DNA of 42,790 nt from Saprospiraceae bacterium. Lineage in GTDB: Bacteria > Bacteroidota > Bacteroidia > Chitinophagales > Saprospiraceae. The stretch covers positions 1-42,790 of the forward strand of contig JALWSS010000174.1 of the NCBI GenBank assembly GCA_026993525.1, in the 5' to 3' direction. Under the pieces are notes generated by a model. The model did no database searches. It saw nothing but the letters and a program-made list of their open reading frames with translations, and had not been told where the DNA came from. The translations under genes were made by a program, and so were the position numbers. Within the stretch, counting starts at the first letter, position 1; every line of letters begins with the position of its first letter. Below are positions 1-9,300 of the stretch, in pieces.

Positions 1-70
1 CTCTGTCCGGCATGTGAGCATTCAAATTTCCGTCGGAATTAATGAATTGGGGGTTTTTGCAGTGGACTCA

Positions 71-134
71 TTCCTCAATTCCTCACTTCCTCAATTCCTC
101 GGTTCCTCGATTCCTCAATTCCTCAATTCCTCAA
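71..134. repeat. Degenerate 8-9-mer tandem tract beside the chitinase stop
   Basis: About eight head-to-tail copies of a TTCCTCAA-type unit with substitutions (ACTTCCTC, GGTTCCTC, GATTCCTC). On the strand of the neighbouring chitinase gene the unit reads TTGAGGAA, so the tract forms a purine-rich 3' flank starting a few bases after its stop codon. The same unit in the same orientation follows the lipoprotein gene that ends at 36925. Confidence 0.85.
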
Positions 135-138
135 CAGG

Positions 139-1614
139 TCACCCATAAAAATACTGGCGGCGGGTTTGCTTTTTTTGCTGGCGTTTTTGTTTGCGCTTCA
201 GTTTGCGTTTTTCTTTCTTCGTTAAATGCGGCTTCGTTTCAGCATAGACGCGGGGTGGGGATGTGTAGCACCTGACTTCAATGGGGCAGGCGGGCAGGGT
301 GACCTGCCGGCGGTGGCTGAAGATGGAGACGGGATTGAAATCCTCTTCGAAATACCATTTACCGCAGAGGGCATCCGAGAGGGCTTTGGCCAGGGGTGTA
401 AGTGCCACGATTCCTGATCCGGGGTGGGTTTCCAGGTAGTCGCCGGTGAGGTCCCAGATGATGGCGCCCCCGAGCTTGTTTTGCAGGATATAGCGGCCTT
501 TTCGTGCCACCGAATTTTCATCTTCGAAAGAAACGAAAGTGTTGAGCGGTTTCCGGCTTTTGAGGTAAGGGGCCTGTGCTTCCTGGTCCCAGTGGTAGTA
601 GAAGAGGTGTTGTTTGGCCAGGATGGTGTAAAACTGCGGGGCGCCTTTTGCTTCTGCAAAGGTCCTGGTGTCCGGCACTTTTTCAGTGGCTACGTGCAGG
701 CCGGGATTTCCTTTGGTTTTAAGGCTTCGGCCGTAAAATGCGATTCCGATGGTGATTTTTTCCGAAGGAACACCGTACACATTCCGGATGCGTTGCACCA
801 CGCTGTGGAGGTCATAGCCTTGCAGTCCTTCGCGGGGTGCGTACAGTGGGGCGTGGTGGTTGGTTTGGCCGTAGTTGCCGCCGTAAAAATCGTAGGTCAT
901 CAGGTTGATGTGATCCAGAAGGGGCACCACCTGATCCCATTCGATGTTTTCCATGCGCACCGGTGCCACTCCGAATGCAGCGCTCAGCCAGAGCTTCCGG
1001 CCCATCCGGGGTTCAGTTTTGTCGAGGGCTTTGCGCACTTCCCTGAGCAACAAGGTGAAATTTCGTTTGTCAGCCGGTGAACCGTTGTTGGGGGCATAAC
1101 CGGGGTATTCCCAGTCTATGTCAATGCCGTCTATTCCGTATAGCTCCACCAGTTCGGCACAGGAGGCGGCAAAGCGTTTTCTTTTTTCTTCGCTGGCCGC
1201 AATGGCGGGGAAGTTCTTCGTCAGGGTCCACCCACCGATGGAGATGACCACTTTCACTCCGTGTTGGTGAGCCTGATAGACCAGGGATGTTTTGCGGTCG
1301 TGGTAGGCGGGATTGCCGGGGATTCGCCGGTGTTTGTAACCCGAAGGTGCCTCTTTCCTGATCTTGCCCAACAATATGGTTTTGTCCGTATATCCGTCAA
1401 AAGGCCTCACCCGCCCGTCGGGCATGGGTTCAAAAAAAGCATAGTTGATGGTGGTGTATCGGTGGTATTGTATGCTCTGCGGATTGACGAGGTAGTTCCG
1501 CTTCGGCCATTTCCAACCGGGATAATACCCGATCACCTCACGGCAAGGTTGGGCCCCCAGTAGTAGCGGGAGCAGCGCTAACAGCAGCAGTGTGGTGATG
1601 GGTTTGTTGAGCAT
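139..1614 (-). CDS. Secreted glycoside hydrolase family 18 chitinase
   Basis: 491 aa. A signal peptide (hydrophobic run about 8-20, then AQPC) precedes a complete GH18 TIM barrel. Visible motifs are the SxGG strand (SIGG, about 125-128), the catalytic DGIDIDWE block (162-169, with E169 the expected proton donor) and the substrate-binding MTYDF strand further on, followed by the GIAFYGRS region typical of the chitinase insertion domain. The family hydrolyses beta-1,4-GlcNAc polymers by substrate-assisted catalysis, so the likely role is chitin or peptidoglycan-fragment degradation outside the cell. After the barrel come about 75 residues ending in a very basic tail dominated by Lys, Arg and Gln, unlike a type IX secretion C-terminal domain. 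It lies 124 bases downstream of the aldehyde dehydrogenase on the same strand, with no evident functional link. Start chosen because it gives a clean signal peptide. Confidence 0.93.
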   Translation of the reverse strand: MLNKPITTLLLLALLPLLLGAQPCREVIGYYPGWKWPKRNYLVNPQSIQYHRYTTINYAFFEPMPDGRVRPFDGYTDKTILLGKIRKEAPSGYKHRRIPGNPAYHDRKTSLVYQAHQHGVKVVISIGGWTLTKNFPAIAASEEKRKRFAASCAELVELYGIDGIDIDWEYPGYAPNNGSPADKRNFTLLLREVRKALDKTEPRMGRKLWLSAAFGVAPVRMENIEWDQVVPLLDHINLMTYDFYGGNYGQTNHHAPLYAPREGLQGYDLHSVVQRIRNVYGVPSEKITIGIAFYGRSLKTKGNPGLHVATEKVPDTRTFAEAKGAPQFYTILAKQHLFYYHWDQEAQAPYLKSRKPLNTFVSFEDENSVARKGRYILQNKLGGAIIWDLTGDYLETHPGSGIVALTPLAKALSDALCGKWYFEEDFNPVSIFSHRRQVTLPACPIEVRCYTSPPRVYAETKPHLTKKEKRKLKRKQKRQQKKQTRRQYFYG

Positions 1615-1625
1615 GGAGTATGCAG

Positions 1626-1738
1626 TTATCGGTTGGCGGTTGGTCCCGGGGCTTCGCCCGGGATCAGTTGGCGGTTATCAGCTGTCAGTTGGTAACGCTT
1701 ATCCGACAGACAACCGACAACAGACAACCGATAAAAAA
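1626..1738. repeat. Short degenerate repeats between chitinase and ALDH
   Basis: Imperfect repeats of GGTTGGCGGTT and GACAACCGACAAC type fill the gap between the two genes. An inverted repeat (GGTCCCGGGGCTTCGCCCGGGATC, about 1650-1673) lies inside. No promoter is recognised. Confidence 0.5.
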
Positions 1739-3157
1739 CTATAAATACTTTATCGCCAATTCGATGATCCGTTCCTTCCACCGGGTGTAGGGGGGTGTCA
1801 GCAGGTCGAGTACGCTGGGGAGGTCCTGGCGGTAAATGGCCCGGGCATTGGAGAACGCTACAAAACCGTACCATCCGTGGGCTTTTCCGATGCCGCTGTT
1901 GTTGACGCCACCGAAAGGCAGGTCGTGGTTGTAGAAGTGCATGGTGGCGTTGTTGATGGTGGTGCCACCTGCCCGGGTATTGGCCAGCACGAAGTCAATG
2001 TTTTTTCGCTTTTTGCTGAAGATGTTCATGGTCAGGGGGCGCTCGCCGGCATTGATGATATCCACGGCTTCCTGCAGGGTTTTGAAGGGCAGCACCGGCA
2101 GCAGGGGGCCAAAGATCTCTTCCTGCATCACCCGGGACTTCTGATCAACATTGGTGAGCACCGTAGGTTCGATGAAATTATTCTTTTCATCTGTTTCGCC
2201 TCCGGCAATGACCTGGGCGCCTTTGGCCCTGGCATCATCGAGCAGTTCACACACACGGTGGAAGTGCTTTTCATTCACCACGTGGGTATATGAGCTGGAT
2301 GAGGCTGCATCGCCTTCGGCAAACTCCTCAAAGGTTGCTTTCAGCAGGGTGTACAGTTCCTGTTCTCTGGATTCGTGCACCAGCAGGTAATCGCAGGTGG
2401 TGCAGATCTGGCCACTGTTGGCCCATTTGGCCAGCGCTATCCTCCGGACGGCTGTTTTCAGATCGGCTGTTTCATCAATGACGGTGGGAGACTTTCCTCC
2501 CAATTCCAGGGTGACCGATGCCAGGTTTTTGGCCGCCGCCTGCATCACTATTTTGCCGACGGCAGGAGAACCCGTGAAAAAGATGTGGTTGAAGGGCAGC
2601 CGGAGCAACTCCTGAGCCGTATCCACCTCGCCCTGCACCACGGCAACTTCGTTTTCGTCAAAAACCTCTGCCAGCATCTCCTCCATCAATGCAGCCGTGT
2701 GCGGGGTGAACTCCGACGGTTTGATGATGACGGTATTGCCGGCGGCAATGGCCGAGACCAGGGGGATCAGGGTGATGTTGAACGGAAAGTTCCAGGGTGA
2801 TATGATCAGGCACACTCCTTTCGACTCATAGCGCACCCAGGAAGTGGAACCCAAAAACATCAGCGGGGTGGGCACTTTGTGAGGTGCCACCCACCGGCCC
2901 AGGTGTTTGATGGCGTGTTTGAGGGCACCTACGGTCGGCAATATCTCAACGGCATCCACCTCAAAGGGCGGTTTGCGGAAATCCTTGTAGAGGGCTTCGT
3001 GCAGGCGGCCACGGTAGTCCATCACCGTCTTCAGCAACTTTTTGAGCTTGCGCTTTCGCACTTTCACGCTGCTGTTGCCAACGGCGAGGTAATGCTGTTG
3101 CTGCTCCTCAAAAATGCGGTGAATGCTGGCGGTGTCGTTTTGTTGATGCTTTACCAT
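1739..3157 (-). CDS. Aldehyde dehydrogenase (NAD(P)-dependent, class 3-like)
   Basis: 472 aa, normal length for the short, class 3-like aldehyde dehydrogenases that lack an N-terminal extension. Visible motifs: PWNFP (121-125), the nucleotide-binding FTGSPAVGK stretch (about 194-202), the general-base glutamate in LELGG (E218) and the catalytic cysteine in GQICTT (C252), then EEIFGPLLPV near 340. The C-terminus is hydrophobic and aromatic (FVAFSNARAIYRQ then LLTPPYTRWKERIIELAIKYL-like), as in fatty-aldehyde dehydrogenases that sit on membranes. The reaction is NAD(P)+-dependent oxidation of an aldehyde to the acid; substrate cannot be read from sequence, but long-chain fatty aldehydes are plausible. 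ATG start at 3157. Confidence 0.95.
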   Translation of the reverse strand: MVKHQQNDTASIHRIFEEQQQHYLAVGNSSVKVRKRKLKKLLKTVMDYRGRLHEALYKDFRKPPFEVDAVEILPTVGALKHAIKHLGRWVAPHKVPTPLMFLGSTSWVRYESKGVCLIISPWNFPFNITLIPLVSAIAAGNTVIIKPSEFTPHTAALMEEMLAEVFDENEVAVVQGEVDTAQELLRLPFNHIFFTGSPAVGKIVMQAAAKNLASVTLELGGKSPTVIDETADLKTAVRRIALAKWANSGQICTTCDYLLVHESREQELYTLLKATFEEFAEGDAASSSSYTHVVNEKHFHRVCELLDDARAKGAQVIAGGETDEKNNFIEPTVLTNVDQKSRVMQEEIFGPLLPVLPFKTLQEAVDIINAGERPLTMNIFSKKRKNIDFVLANTRAGGTTINNATMHFYNHDLPFGGVNNSGIGKAHGWYGFVAFSNARAIYRQDLPSVLDLLTPPYTRWKERIIELAIKYL

Positions 3158-3193
3158 GTCGTTGGGTTTACTGATTGGTTTAGAGGGGTTGAT

Positions 3194-3233
3194 CCCGATC
3201 CCGAATCCCGAAAGCTTTCGGGATCGGGACGGG
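3194..3233. repeat. TCCCGA..TCGGGA palindromic repeat
   Basis: Contains a perfect 18-base palindrome (3206-3223) flanked by further CCCGAT/ATCGGG arms. It is embedded in GTTTAGAGGG-type degenerate repeats (about 3175-3270) upstream of ALDH. It belongs to a dispersed family with members near 4423, 4635, 6310, 9549, 18499, 18672, 20855 and 30050. Confidence 0.7.
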
Positions 3234-3337
3234 AGGTTTAGAGAGGTTCAGAGGGGTTTAGAGAAGTTTGTACCCAGGGGGCTTTCCCTCAACCAGTTCT
3301 GGCAATGAAGCTGTGAATTACCCTTTTTGCCAGAAGG

Positions 3338-4240
3338 TTAACGCACTGGCTCAACAGTGTAACCGGCCTGCCGGAGCAGTGCAATTACCCCCATTTCACC
3401 TCCCAGGTGGCCGGCGCCTACGGCAAAAAAGCAGGGTTTTTCGGCCATCATTTTGGCCATCACCGGAATCCAGTTGCGGTTGCGCTGGTGCAGCAGGATG
3501 TCTTCGTAAGAGCCGATGCTGTCATCGCCGGTCATCATTTCGGCCATGCCGGCCACATCCTGAGCTTTGTAAAGTTCCACCATTTTGTCGTATTCGGCTT
3601 CGCCGGCATCGGGGTCGTGCGATTTGATGGCTTCCACCAGCATCTGGGCCTGGTCGGTATAGGGTATGCTGTCGAACAGGCTCATCTGGTATTCGGCGGT
3701 TTCCAGCCCGCCGGTTTCTTTGTTTGCGGCTTCGGCCAGGCTCATGATTTCCATTTCGTATGAAACCATATCGCCGCTACCCAGGGCCTGGCTGAAATCC
3801 ATCTCGGCAAACATGCTGAGGAACATGGGTTTCATCCTTTCGAAGAAAATGAGCGGCAGGCCCATGTCGGCAAAATGCTTTTTGACCAGGGCGTAATCCT
3901 CTTCGGAAATGAGGTCCCGCAAGGTCAGGTTGTCTTTCATCATGGCGTCTTTCAGCAGTTCCAGTTGGGTCATGATGTTGTTCATATCGGCCATGTCAAT
4001 TTCGAAGACCACCTTTTCGGCACCGTTGATGGCGGCGCGGGTGCTGTCGGTCAGAAAGAAATCATCCTTGCCGATCATGTGGATGGTGCCGTAGAGGTAG
4101 GAGGGCATTGGCAGCCCCTTGCCGCTGATCTTCCACAACAGGGAATTTTCCGAAGGCAAAGGTTTGAGTACCTGGTCCTGTGCCAGCGCACCACCGGCAA
4201 CGATGAAGATCAGGTTGAGGAACAAGAGAATTTTTCTCAT
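3338..4240 (-). CDS. TraB/GumN family protein
   Basis: 300 aa from the ATG at 4240; an in-frame ATG 27 bases upstream exists, but starting at MRKILLFLNLIF gives a proper signal peptide ending near ALAQ. The N-terminal LWKISGKG..SYLYGTIHM segment and the C-terminal FFAVGAGHLGGEMGVIALLRQAGYTV segment are the two hallmark ends of the TraB/GumN/PrgY superfamily, which is related to the Tiki metalloproteases. The conserved GTIH and VGAGHL histidines and the FEIDM acidic motif are present. The product is probably periplasmic. Several family members are proposed peptidases, but no substrate is established for this subgroup. The gene is 180 bases upstream of the ALDH start, separated by palindromic repeats, so an operon is uncertain. 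Confidence 0.9.
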   Translation of the reverse strand: MRKILLFLNLIFIVAGGALAQDQVLKPLPSENSLLWKISGKGLPMPSYLYGTIHMIGKDDFFLTDSTRAAINGAEKVVFEIDMADMNNIMTQLELLKDAMMKDNLTLRDLISEEDYALVKKHFADMGLPLIFFERMKPMFLSMFAEMDFSQALGSGDMVSYEMEIMSLAEAANKETGGLETAEYQMSLFDSIPYTDQAQMLVEAIKSHDPDAGEAEYDKMVELYKAQDVAGMAEMMTGDDSIGSYEDILLHQRNRNWIPVMAKMMAEKPCFFAVGAGHLGGEMGVIALLRQAGYTVEPVR

Positions 4241-4880
4241 CGTCAGAATTTTTAGAGATGAGTCCACTGTAAAAAGGCAATAATCCGGTTAGTGCCAGTT
4301 TTTAAAAGGTTTTTCAAAAAGTTTTTTAGGTTTTTACTACACGTCGTTGATTGCAAATGAAAGGTTTAAAGACCGATTATCAATCAGCGACGTATCTCAA
4401 AAACCATTTAAAAACCATCCAATCCCGAAGGCTTTCGGGACCAAAAACATGATTCTATCGAGAATTAGGGGTTTTTGCAGTGAACTCAGAAACGGGGTTC
4501 CAATCGCATCGGCCGGGATCAGTCCCTGCCGGACAGGATGGACAACAGTCTCAGGATTTCCGGAGGAGAACAAGGATTTTCTGGCCATGGTATTGTTGAA
4601 GTGTTGAGAATGTTGAATTGTTGAGAATGTTGATCCCGAAGCCGATACCGAAAACTTTCGGTATCGGCTTCGGGAGTTGAAATGTTGAGAGCAACAGAGC
4701 TGGTCCCCCCTCAACAATTCAACAAGGCCGCAGGCCACTCAACAAATCAACAAGGCCAAAGGCCCTAAGGCCGCAGGCCACTCAACAATTCAACAAGGCC
4801 AAAGGCCGAAGGCCGTAAGGCCACTCAACAATTCAACAAGGCCAAAGGCCGAAGGCCGTAAGGCCGCCGGCCGCCGGCCG
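4241..4880. repeat. 640-base non-coding region filled with repeats
   Basis: No convincing gene. From 4600 to 4695 there are GTTGAGAATGTTGAA-type repeats around a strong inverted repeat (4635-4674: 18-bp perfect stem, loop AACT). From 4710 to 4880 there are about four imperfect units of roughly 43 bases made of CTCAACAATTCAACAAGG followed by GCCAAAGGCCGAAGGCC. The tract runs straight into the thiolase stop codon. A TCCCGA-type palindrome sits at 4423-4440. Confidence 0.8.
4635..4674. terminator. Perfect 18-bp stem-loop (possible terminator or repeat)
   Basis: CCCGAAGCCGATACCGAA pairs perfectly with TTCGGTATCGGCTTCGGG across a 4-base loop. There is no T-run after it on either strand, so it is more likely a member of the TCCCGA repeat family than an intrinsic terminator. 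It lies downstream of the thiolase. Confidence 0.45.
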
Positions 4881-6095
4881 TCACACCCTTTCCAGGATGG
4901 TTGCGTAGCCCTGGCCCACACCGATGCACATAGTGACAAGGGCGAAACGTTTCTTTTGGCGGTTCAGTTCAATGGCGGCGCTGAGCAATATACGGGCGCC
5001 GGTCATTCCCAGGGGGTGGCCGATGGCGATGGCCCCGCCGTTGGGGTTGAGCCGGGGGTCGTCGTCGGCGAGGCCCCAGGTGCGGGTACAGGCCAGGGCC
5101 TGTGCTGCGAAAGCCTCGTTCAGTTCTATGATGTCCATGTCGTCGAGGGAGAGGCCTGCCTTTTTGAGGGCTTTTTCGCTGGCCGGCACCGGGCCGATGC
5201 CCATGATCCGGGGTTCCACGCCGGCCACGCCACTGGCCACGATTTTTGCCAGGGGTTTCAGTTTGTGTTTGTTGATCGCCTCATCCGAGGCAATGAGCAG
5301 GGCGGCTGCCCCGTCGTTGAGGCCGGAGGAGTTGCCGGCGGTGACACTGCCCCCGTCTTCGGCTTTTTTGAAAGCGGGGCGCAGGGTGGCCAGCACCTCC
5401 CGGGTGGTATTGGGTTTGATGAATTCGTCTTTGTCGAAGTGGAGCGGCTCGGCTTTGCGGCGTGGTATTTCCACGGGCACGATTTCCACGGCCAGCCGGC
5501 CGGATGTCTGTGCTGCGGAAGCTTTCATCTGCGACCACCAGGCGAATCGGTCCTGATCTTCCCGGCTGATGCCGTGGCGGGCCACCAGGTTTTCGGCGGT
5601 GTTGCCCATTGCATCGGTGCCGTAGAGGCGTTCCATTTTGGGGTTTACGAAGCGCCAGCCGAAACTGCTGTCGTGCATCTGGCTGTCGTTGCCGAAGGGT
5701 TGCGAAGCTTTTGAAATGACCCAGGGGCCGCGGGTCATGTGCTCCACCCCGCCGGCGATGAACAGGTCCCCGTCGCCGTGCCGGATGGCCCGGGAGGCGT
5801 GGATGGCTGCACTCATGCCGCTGGCACAGAGCCGGTTGACGGTCTCCCCGGGTACCGTCCAGGGCAGGCCGGCCAGCAGCAGGGCCATGCGCGCCACGTT
5901 GCGGTTGTCTTCGCCGGCCTGGTTGGCGCAGCCGAGGATGACGTCGTCAAAGGCATCGGCGGGCAGGTCGGGGTGGCGGGCCACCAGGCTTTTGATCACG
6001 TGGGCGGCCAGGTCGTCGCAGCGGACGGGTGAGAGCGATCCCCTGAATTTTCCGACGGGTGTACGCACTCCGTCAACGATAAAGGCTTCTTTCAT
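4881..6095 (-). CDS. Thiolase, 3-oxoadipyl-CoA/acetyl-CoA acyltransferase type
   Basis: 404 aa, full length for thiolase I/II enzymes. The acylation cysteine is in NRLCASGMSA (C90), the catalytic histidine in AIAIGHPLG (about H360) and the second cysteine in VTMCIGVGQG (about C390). The N-terminal half (CANQAGEDNRNVARMALLLAGLP, then GWRFVNPKMERLYGTDAMGNTAENL) strongly recalls PcaF/PaaJ 3-oxoadipyl-CoA thiolases, which cleave 3-oxoadipyl-CoA to succinyl-CoA and acetyl-CoA in aromatic degradation. A general beta-oxidation role is also possible because no pca or paa partner gene is nearby. The stop codon abuts the GGCCG-rich repeat tract. Cytosolic; ATG start at 6095. Confidence 0.93.
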   Translation of the reverse strand: MKEAFIVDGVRTPVGKFRGSLSPVRCDDLAAHVIKSLVARHPDLPADAFDDVILGCANQAGEDNRNVARMALLLAGLPWTVPGETVNRLCASGMSAAIHASRAIRHGDGDLFIAGGVEHMTRGPWVISKASQPFGNDSQMHDSSFGWRFVNPKMERLYGTDAMGNTAENLVARHGISREDQDRFAWWSQMKASAAQTSGRLAVEIVPVEIPRRKAEPLHFDKDEFIKPNTTREVLATLRPAFKKAEDGGSVTAGNSSGLNDGAAALLIASDEAINKHKLKPLAKIVASGVAGVEPRIMGIGPVPASEKALKKAGLSLDDMDIIELNEAFAAQALACTRTWGLADDDPRLNPNGGAIAIGHPLGMTGARILLSAAIELNRQKKRFALVTMCIGVGQGYATILERV

Positions 6096-6398
6096 TTTTT
6101 TGGTTTTGCTTCGTCAAAATTCCGACAGGGCCAAATCGCTGCAATCTTAGCCAAAAGTTGGCTGAGTACGGACACTTCTTCAACCAGCCTTGCGACGGGC
6201 CAATGACAAGTTTGAATTACTTTTGGCCCCGGCTTTTCACCTGTAATTCAGGAGCTGACCAAAAGTCAGCGCCTGATTTTGGCACCAAAACTTCTCTAAA
6301 CCTCCCGTCCCGAACTTGATTCGGGATCGGGAAACCCCTCTAAACCCTTCTCTAAACCCCTCTCAACCCCTCTAAACCCTTCTAACCACCCCACAGAT
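6096..6398. repeat. Divergent thiolase/M1 intergenic region with repeats
   Basis: Holds one copy of the 29-nt hairpin family (6248-6276), a CCCGTCCCGAAC..TTCGGGATCGGG inverted repeat (about 6308-6330) and a CCTCTAAACC-type tract (6293-6386) that runs up to the M1 peptidase start. No confident promoter box was identified for either divergent gene. Confidence 0.6.
6248..6276 (+). repeat. 29-nt hairpin element, copy 1
   Basis: TCAGGAGCTGAC, loop CAAAA, GTCAGCGCCTGA. The arms pair except for one A-G opposition at the sixth position, which is retained in the copies at 18632, 18711, 40122, 40211 and 40298. Confidence 0.75.
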
Positions 6399-9300
6399 AT
6401 GACTATGAAACCCATCCTTACAGTTGTTTTCACAGCTCTTCTGGCTTTTTCGCTTTCGTCGCAAAACGGCGCTTACTGGCAACAACAGGTGGATTATCGC
6501 ATAAGTGTCAGCCTGGACGATACCCGGCACCTTCTGTCGGGCAGCATCGAAATGGATTACCACAACAACTCGCCGGACACCCTCCGGGAAATCTGGATGC
6601 ACCTGTGGGGCAACGCCTTCAGCCGCCCCGAGACGGCCTTTGGCCGGCAGAAGCTCCGCAACGGCAGCACGTCCTTCTATTTTGCCGAAGCAAAAAAAAG
6701 AGGGGGCTACAGCGGGCTGGATTTCAAGGTGGAAGGTCAGACCATCCAATGGGAAACTCAGAAAAAAGACCCCGACATTGCCCTGCTGAAACTGACCGAG
6801 CCCTTGCCGCCGGGTGGCAGCATCAGCATCAGCACACCATTCGAATTGAAAATCCCGGCTTCCTTTTCCCGGCTGGGGCATGTGGGCACCTCTTACCAGA
6901 TGACTCAGTGGTACCCCAAGCCCGCCGTTTACGACCGCAAAGGCTGGCACCCCATGCCCTACCTCGACATGGGGGAGTTTTATTCTGAGTTTGGAAATTA
7001 CGAGGTCAGCATCACCCTGCCGGATAACTATGTGGTGGGTGCCACGGGCGTTTTGCGAAGCGAAGAGGAAAAAGCATTTCTGAAGAAAAAAGTGGAAGAA
7101 ACCGAAGCCCTCCTGAAGGGCGGTTTTCCGGATACGGATTCTTTTCCGCCCTCCGCTCCGGCCATGAAAACCATCCGCTACACCGCCGAAAATGTACACG
7201 ATTTTGCCTGGTTTGCCGACAAGCGCTTCCACGTGCTGAAAGGGCAGGTGACGTTGCCTTCCGGCAAAAAAGTGGATACCTGGGCCATGTTTACCAACCA
7301 CCAGGCTGATATGTGGACCAGCGCCGTGAGCTACATCAACAGGGCTGTGGCTTCCTACTCGGATTGGGTGGGGGAGTACCCCTGGCCGCATGCCACAGCC
7401 GTGCAAAGCGCCCTGAGCGCCGGGGCCGGCATGGAGTACCCCATGATCACCGTCATCGGCAATGCGGGTTCTGACGAAGACCTCGACCAGGTGATTACGC
7501 ACGAGGTGGGACACAACTGGTTTTACGGCATCCTGGCCACCAACGAACGCGACCACGCCTGGATGGACGAGGGCATCAACTCCTTTTACGAGTACCGGTA
7601 CACCACCGAATTCCAGGGCAGCCGGGTGGTGGAGGCGCTGCCCGCCTTCCTCGTCAATGCCACCGATGCCGACCTGTACGAGCTGGCATACCTCTACACC
7701 GCCCGCCGCCGGCTGGACCAGGCTCCGGACACCCCTTCCGACGATTTTGAAATGGTGAATTACGGAACGGCATCCTACATTAAAACCGGCTCGGCATTCG
7801 GGCACCTGGAAGGCTGGCTGGGCCGTGCGGAGTTCGACGCCGCCATGCAGGAGTATTTCCGGCAGTGGCAGTTTCGCCACCCCTATCCGGAAGACCTGCA
7901 GGCTGTGCTGGAACAGCACACGGGCAAAGACCTGGACTGGTTTTTTGACGGCTACCTGTTTTCCAATGCGCACTACGACTATGCCATTGGCGCAGCCGAA
8001 AGAAAAAATGGCAAATGGCTGCTGACCCTGTGCAACCGGGGTGAGATCACCGGCCCCGTTCCCGTCACTGCCTTTGCTGGAGGCAAAACTGTTGAAACCC
8101 GCTGGTACGAAGGCTTTACCGGCTGCCGGGATGTGGAATTTCCCGACGGGGATTTTGACAAGTTCCGAATAGACGCCGAACACCGCACCCTGGATGTGTA
8201 CCGGAAAAACAACAGCTTCCAGCCCGGTAAACTGCTGCCAAAGCTGGAGCCTTTCAACCTCCGGCTGGCGGGTGTCTTCGAAGACAGCCGCAATACCTCA
8301 CTGAATGTTTTTCCGCTCATCGGCGGCAACCGTTACGATGGTTTCATGGCCGGACTGGTGCTGCACAACGGCCTGCTGCCGGCACGGCACTTCAACTACC
8401 GGCTGGCCGGGCTCTACGGCACTGCCAGCGGCTACACCCCCTACATGGCCACCGTGGAATACCGCCATTTTCCGAAGGCTGAAAAGTGGAGAGAAATTGC
8501 CTTCGGCCTGTCGGCCAAATCTTTTACCCGCAATGTTTTCACCAATTTGAATGGACCCGAAGGACCGGTGGATGTGGACCGGCAATACCGCCGCCTGGTG
8601 CCTTACCTGCGGGCCGAATGGCAGCGCTCACCCAAAGACAAATTGCGCCAGACCCTTCAGTACCGCATGCTCCGGATAGGGGATGAGGAGTTGCAATTTG
8701 CACAGGACTCCACCGGATATTTCCTGGGCACAGAGTTTGGCAACCGCAACGTTCACGAGCTCTCGTGGTCGCTTCGCAATGAAAAGGCCATCAACCCCTG
8801 GAGCCTGAAACTGACCTTTGAACAGAGCAGCTACGAAGATTTCTTCGGCAAGGATCAGCACTACCTGCGCAGCTCGCTGGAGTGGATAAGTGCGTACACC
8901 TTCGACCGGGGCAGGTCGCTGAACTTCAGGCTCTTCATCGGCGGCTTCCCCGACAACAGCATGCGACAGCGAGGCCTCATTGCCCCCGGCGCCTGGAACC
9001 TGACCGCACAGGGCTTCAACGACTACCGATATGACGACCTCTATTTCGGCCGCAGCGAAACCGGCGGCTTCCTCTCACAGCAGATCAGCCCACGGGAAGG
9101 AGGGATGAAGGTGGCCCTGGGCAGCCCCTTTTCCGAAGGGCGCAGCAACGACTTTATCATCGCCGTCAACCTCTCCAGCGACCTGCCCCGGGACCTGCCC
9201 GGCAAATTGCCCCTGCGCCCCTATTTTGACCTCGGATATTACAGCGACCAGCGCCCCATCTCCTCCAAACTGACTTTCGAAGATCAGCTCTGGTGGCAGG

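Noticed and set aside
4635-4674. Intrinsic terminator for the thiolase gene
   Set aside because: Stem is strong but there is no T-run after it on either strand and it shares arms with the dispersed TCCCGA repeat family, so kept only as a low-confidence terminator.
6372-8183. Long minus-strand reading frame (603 codons) opposite the M1 peptidase gene
   Set aside because: It lies wholly antisense to a gene with intact catalytic motifs; its translation has no domain pattern and reflects GC-rich codon use.
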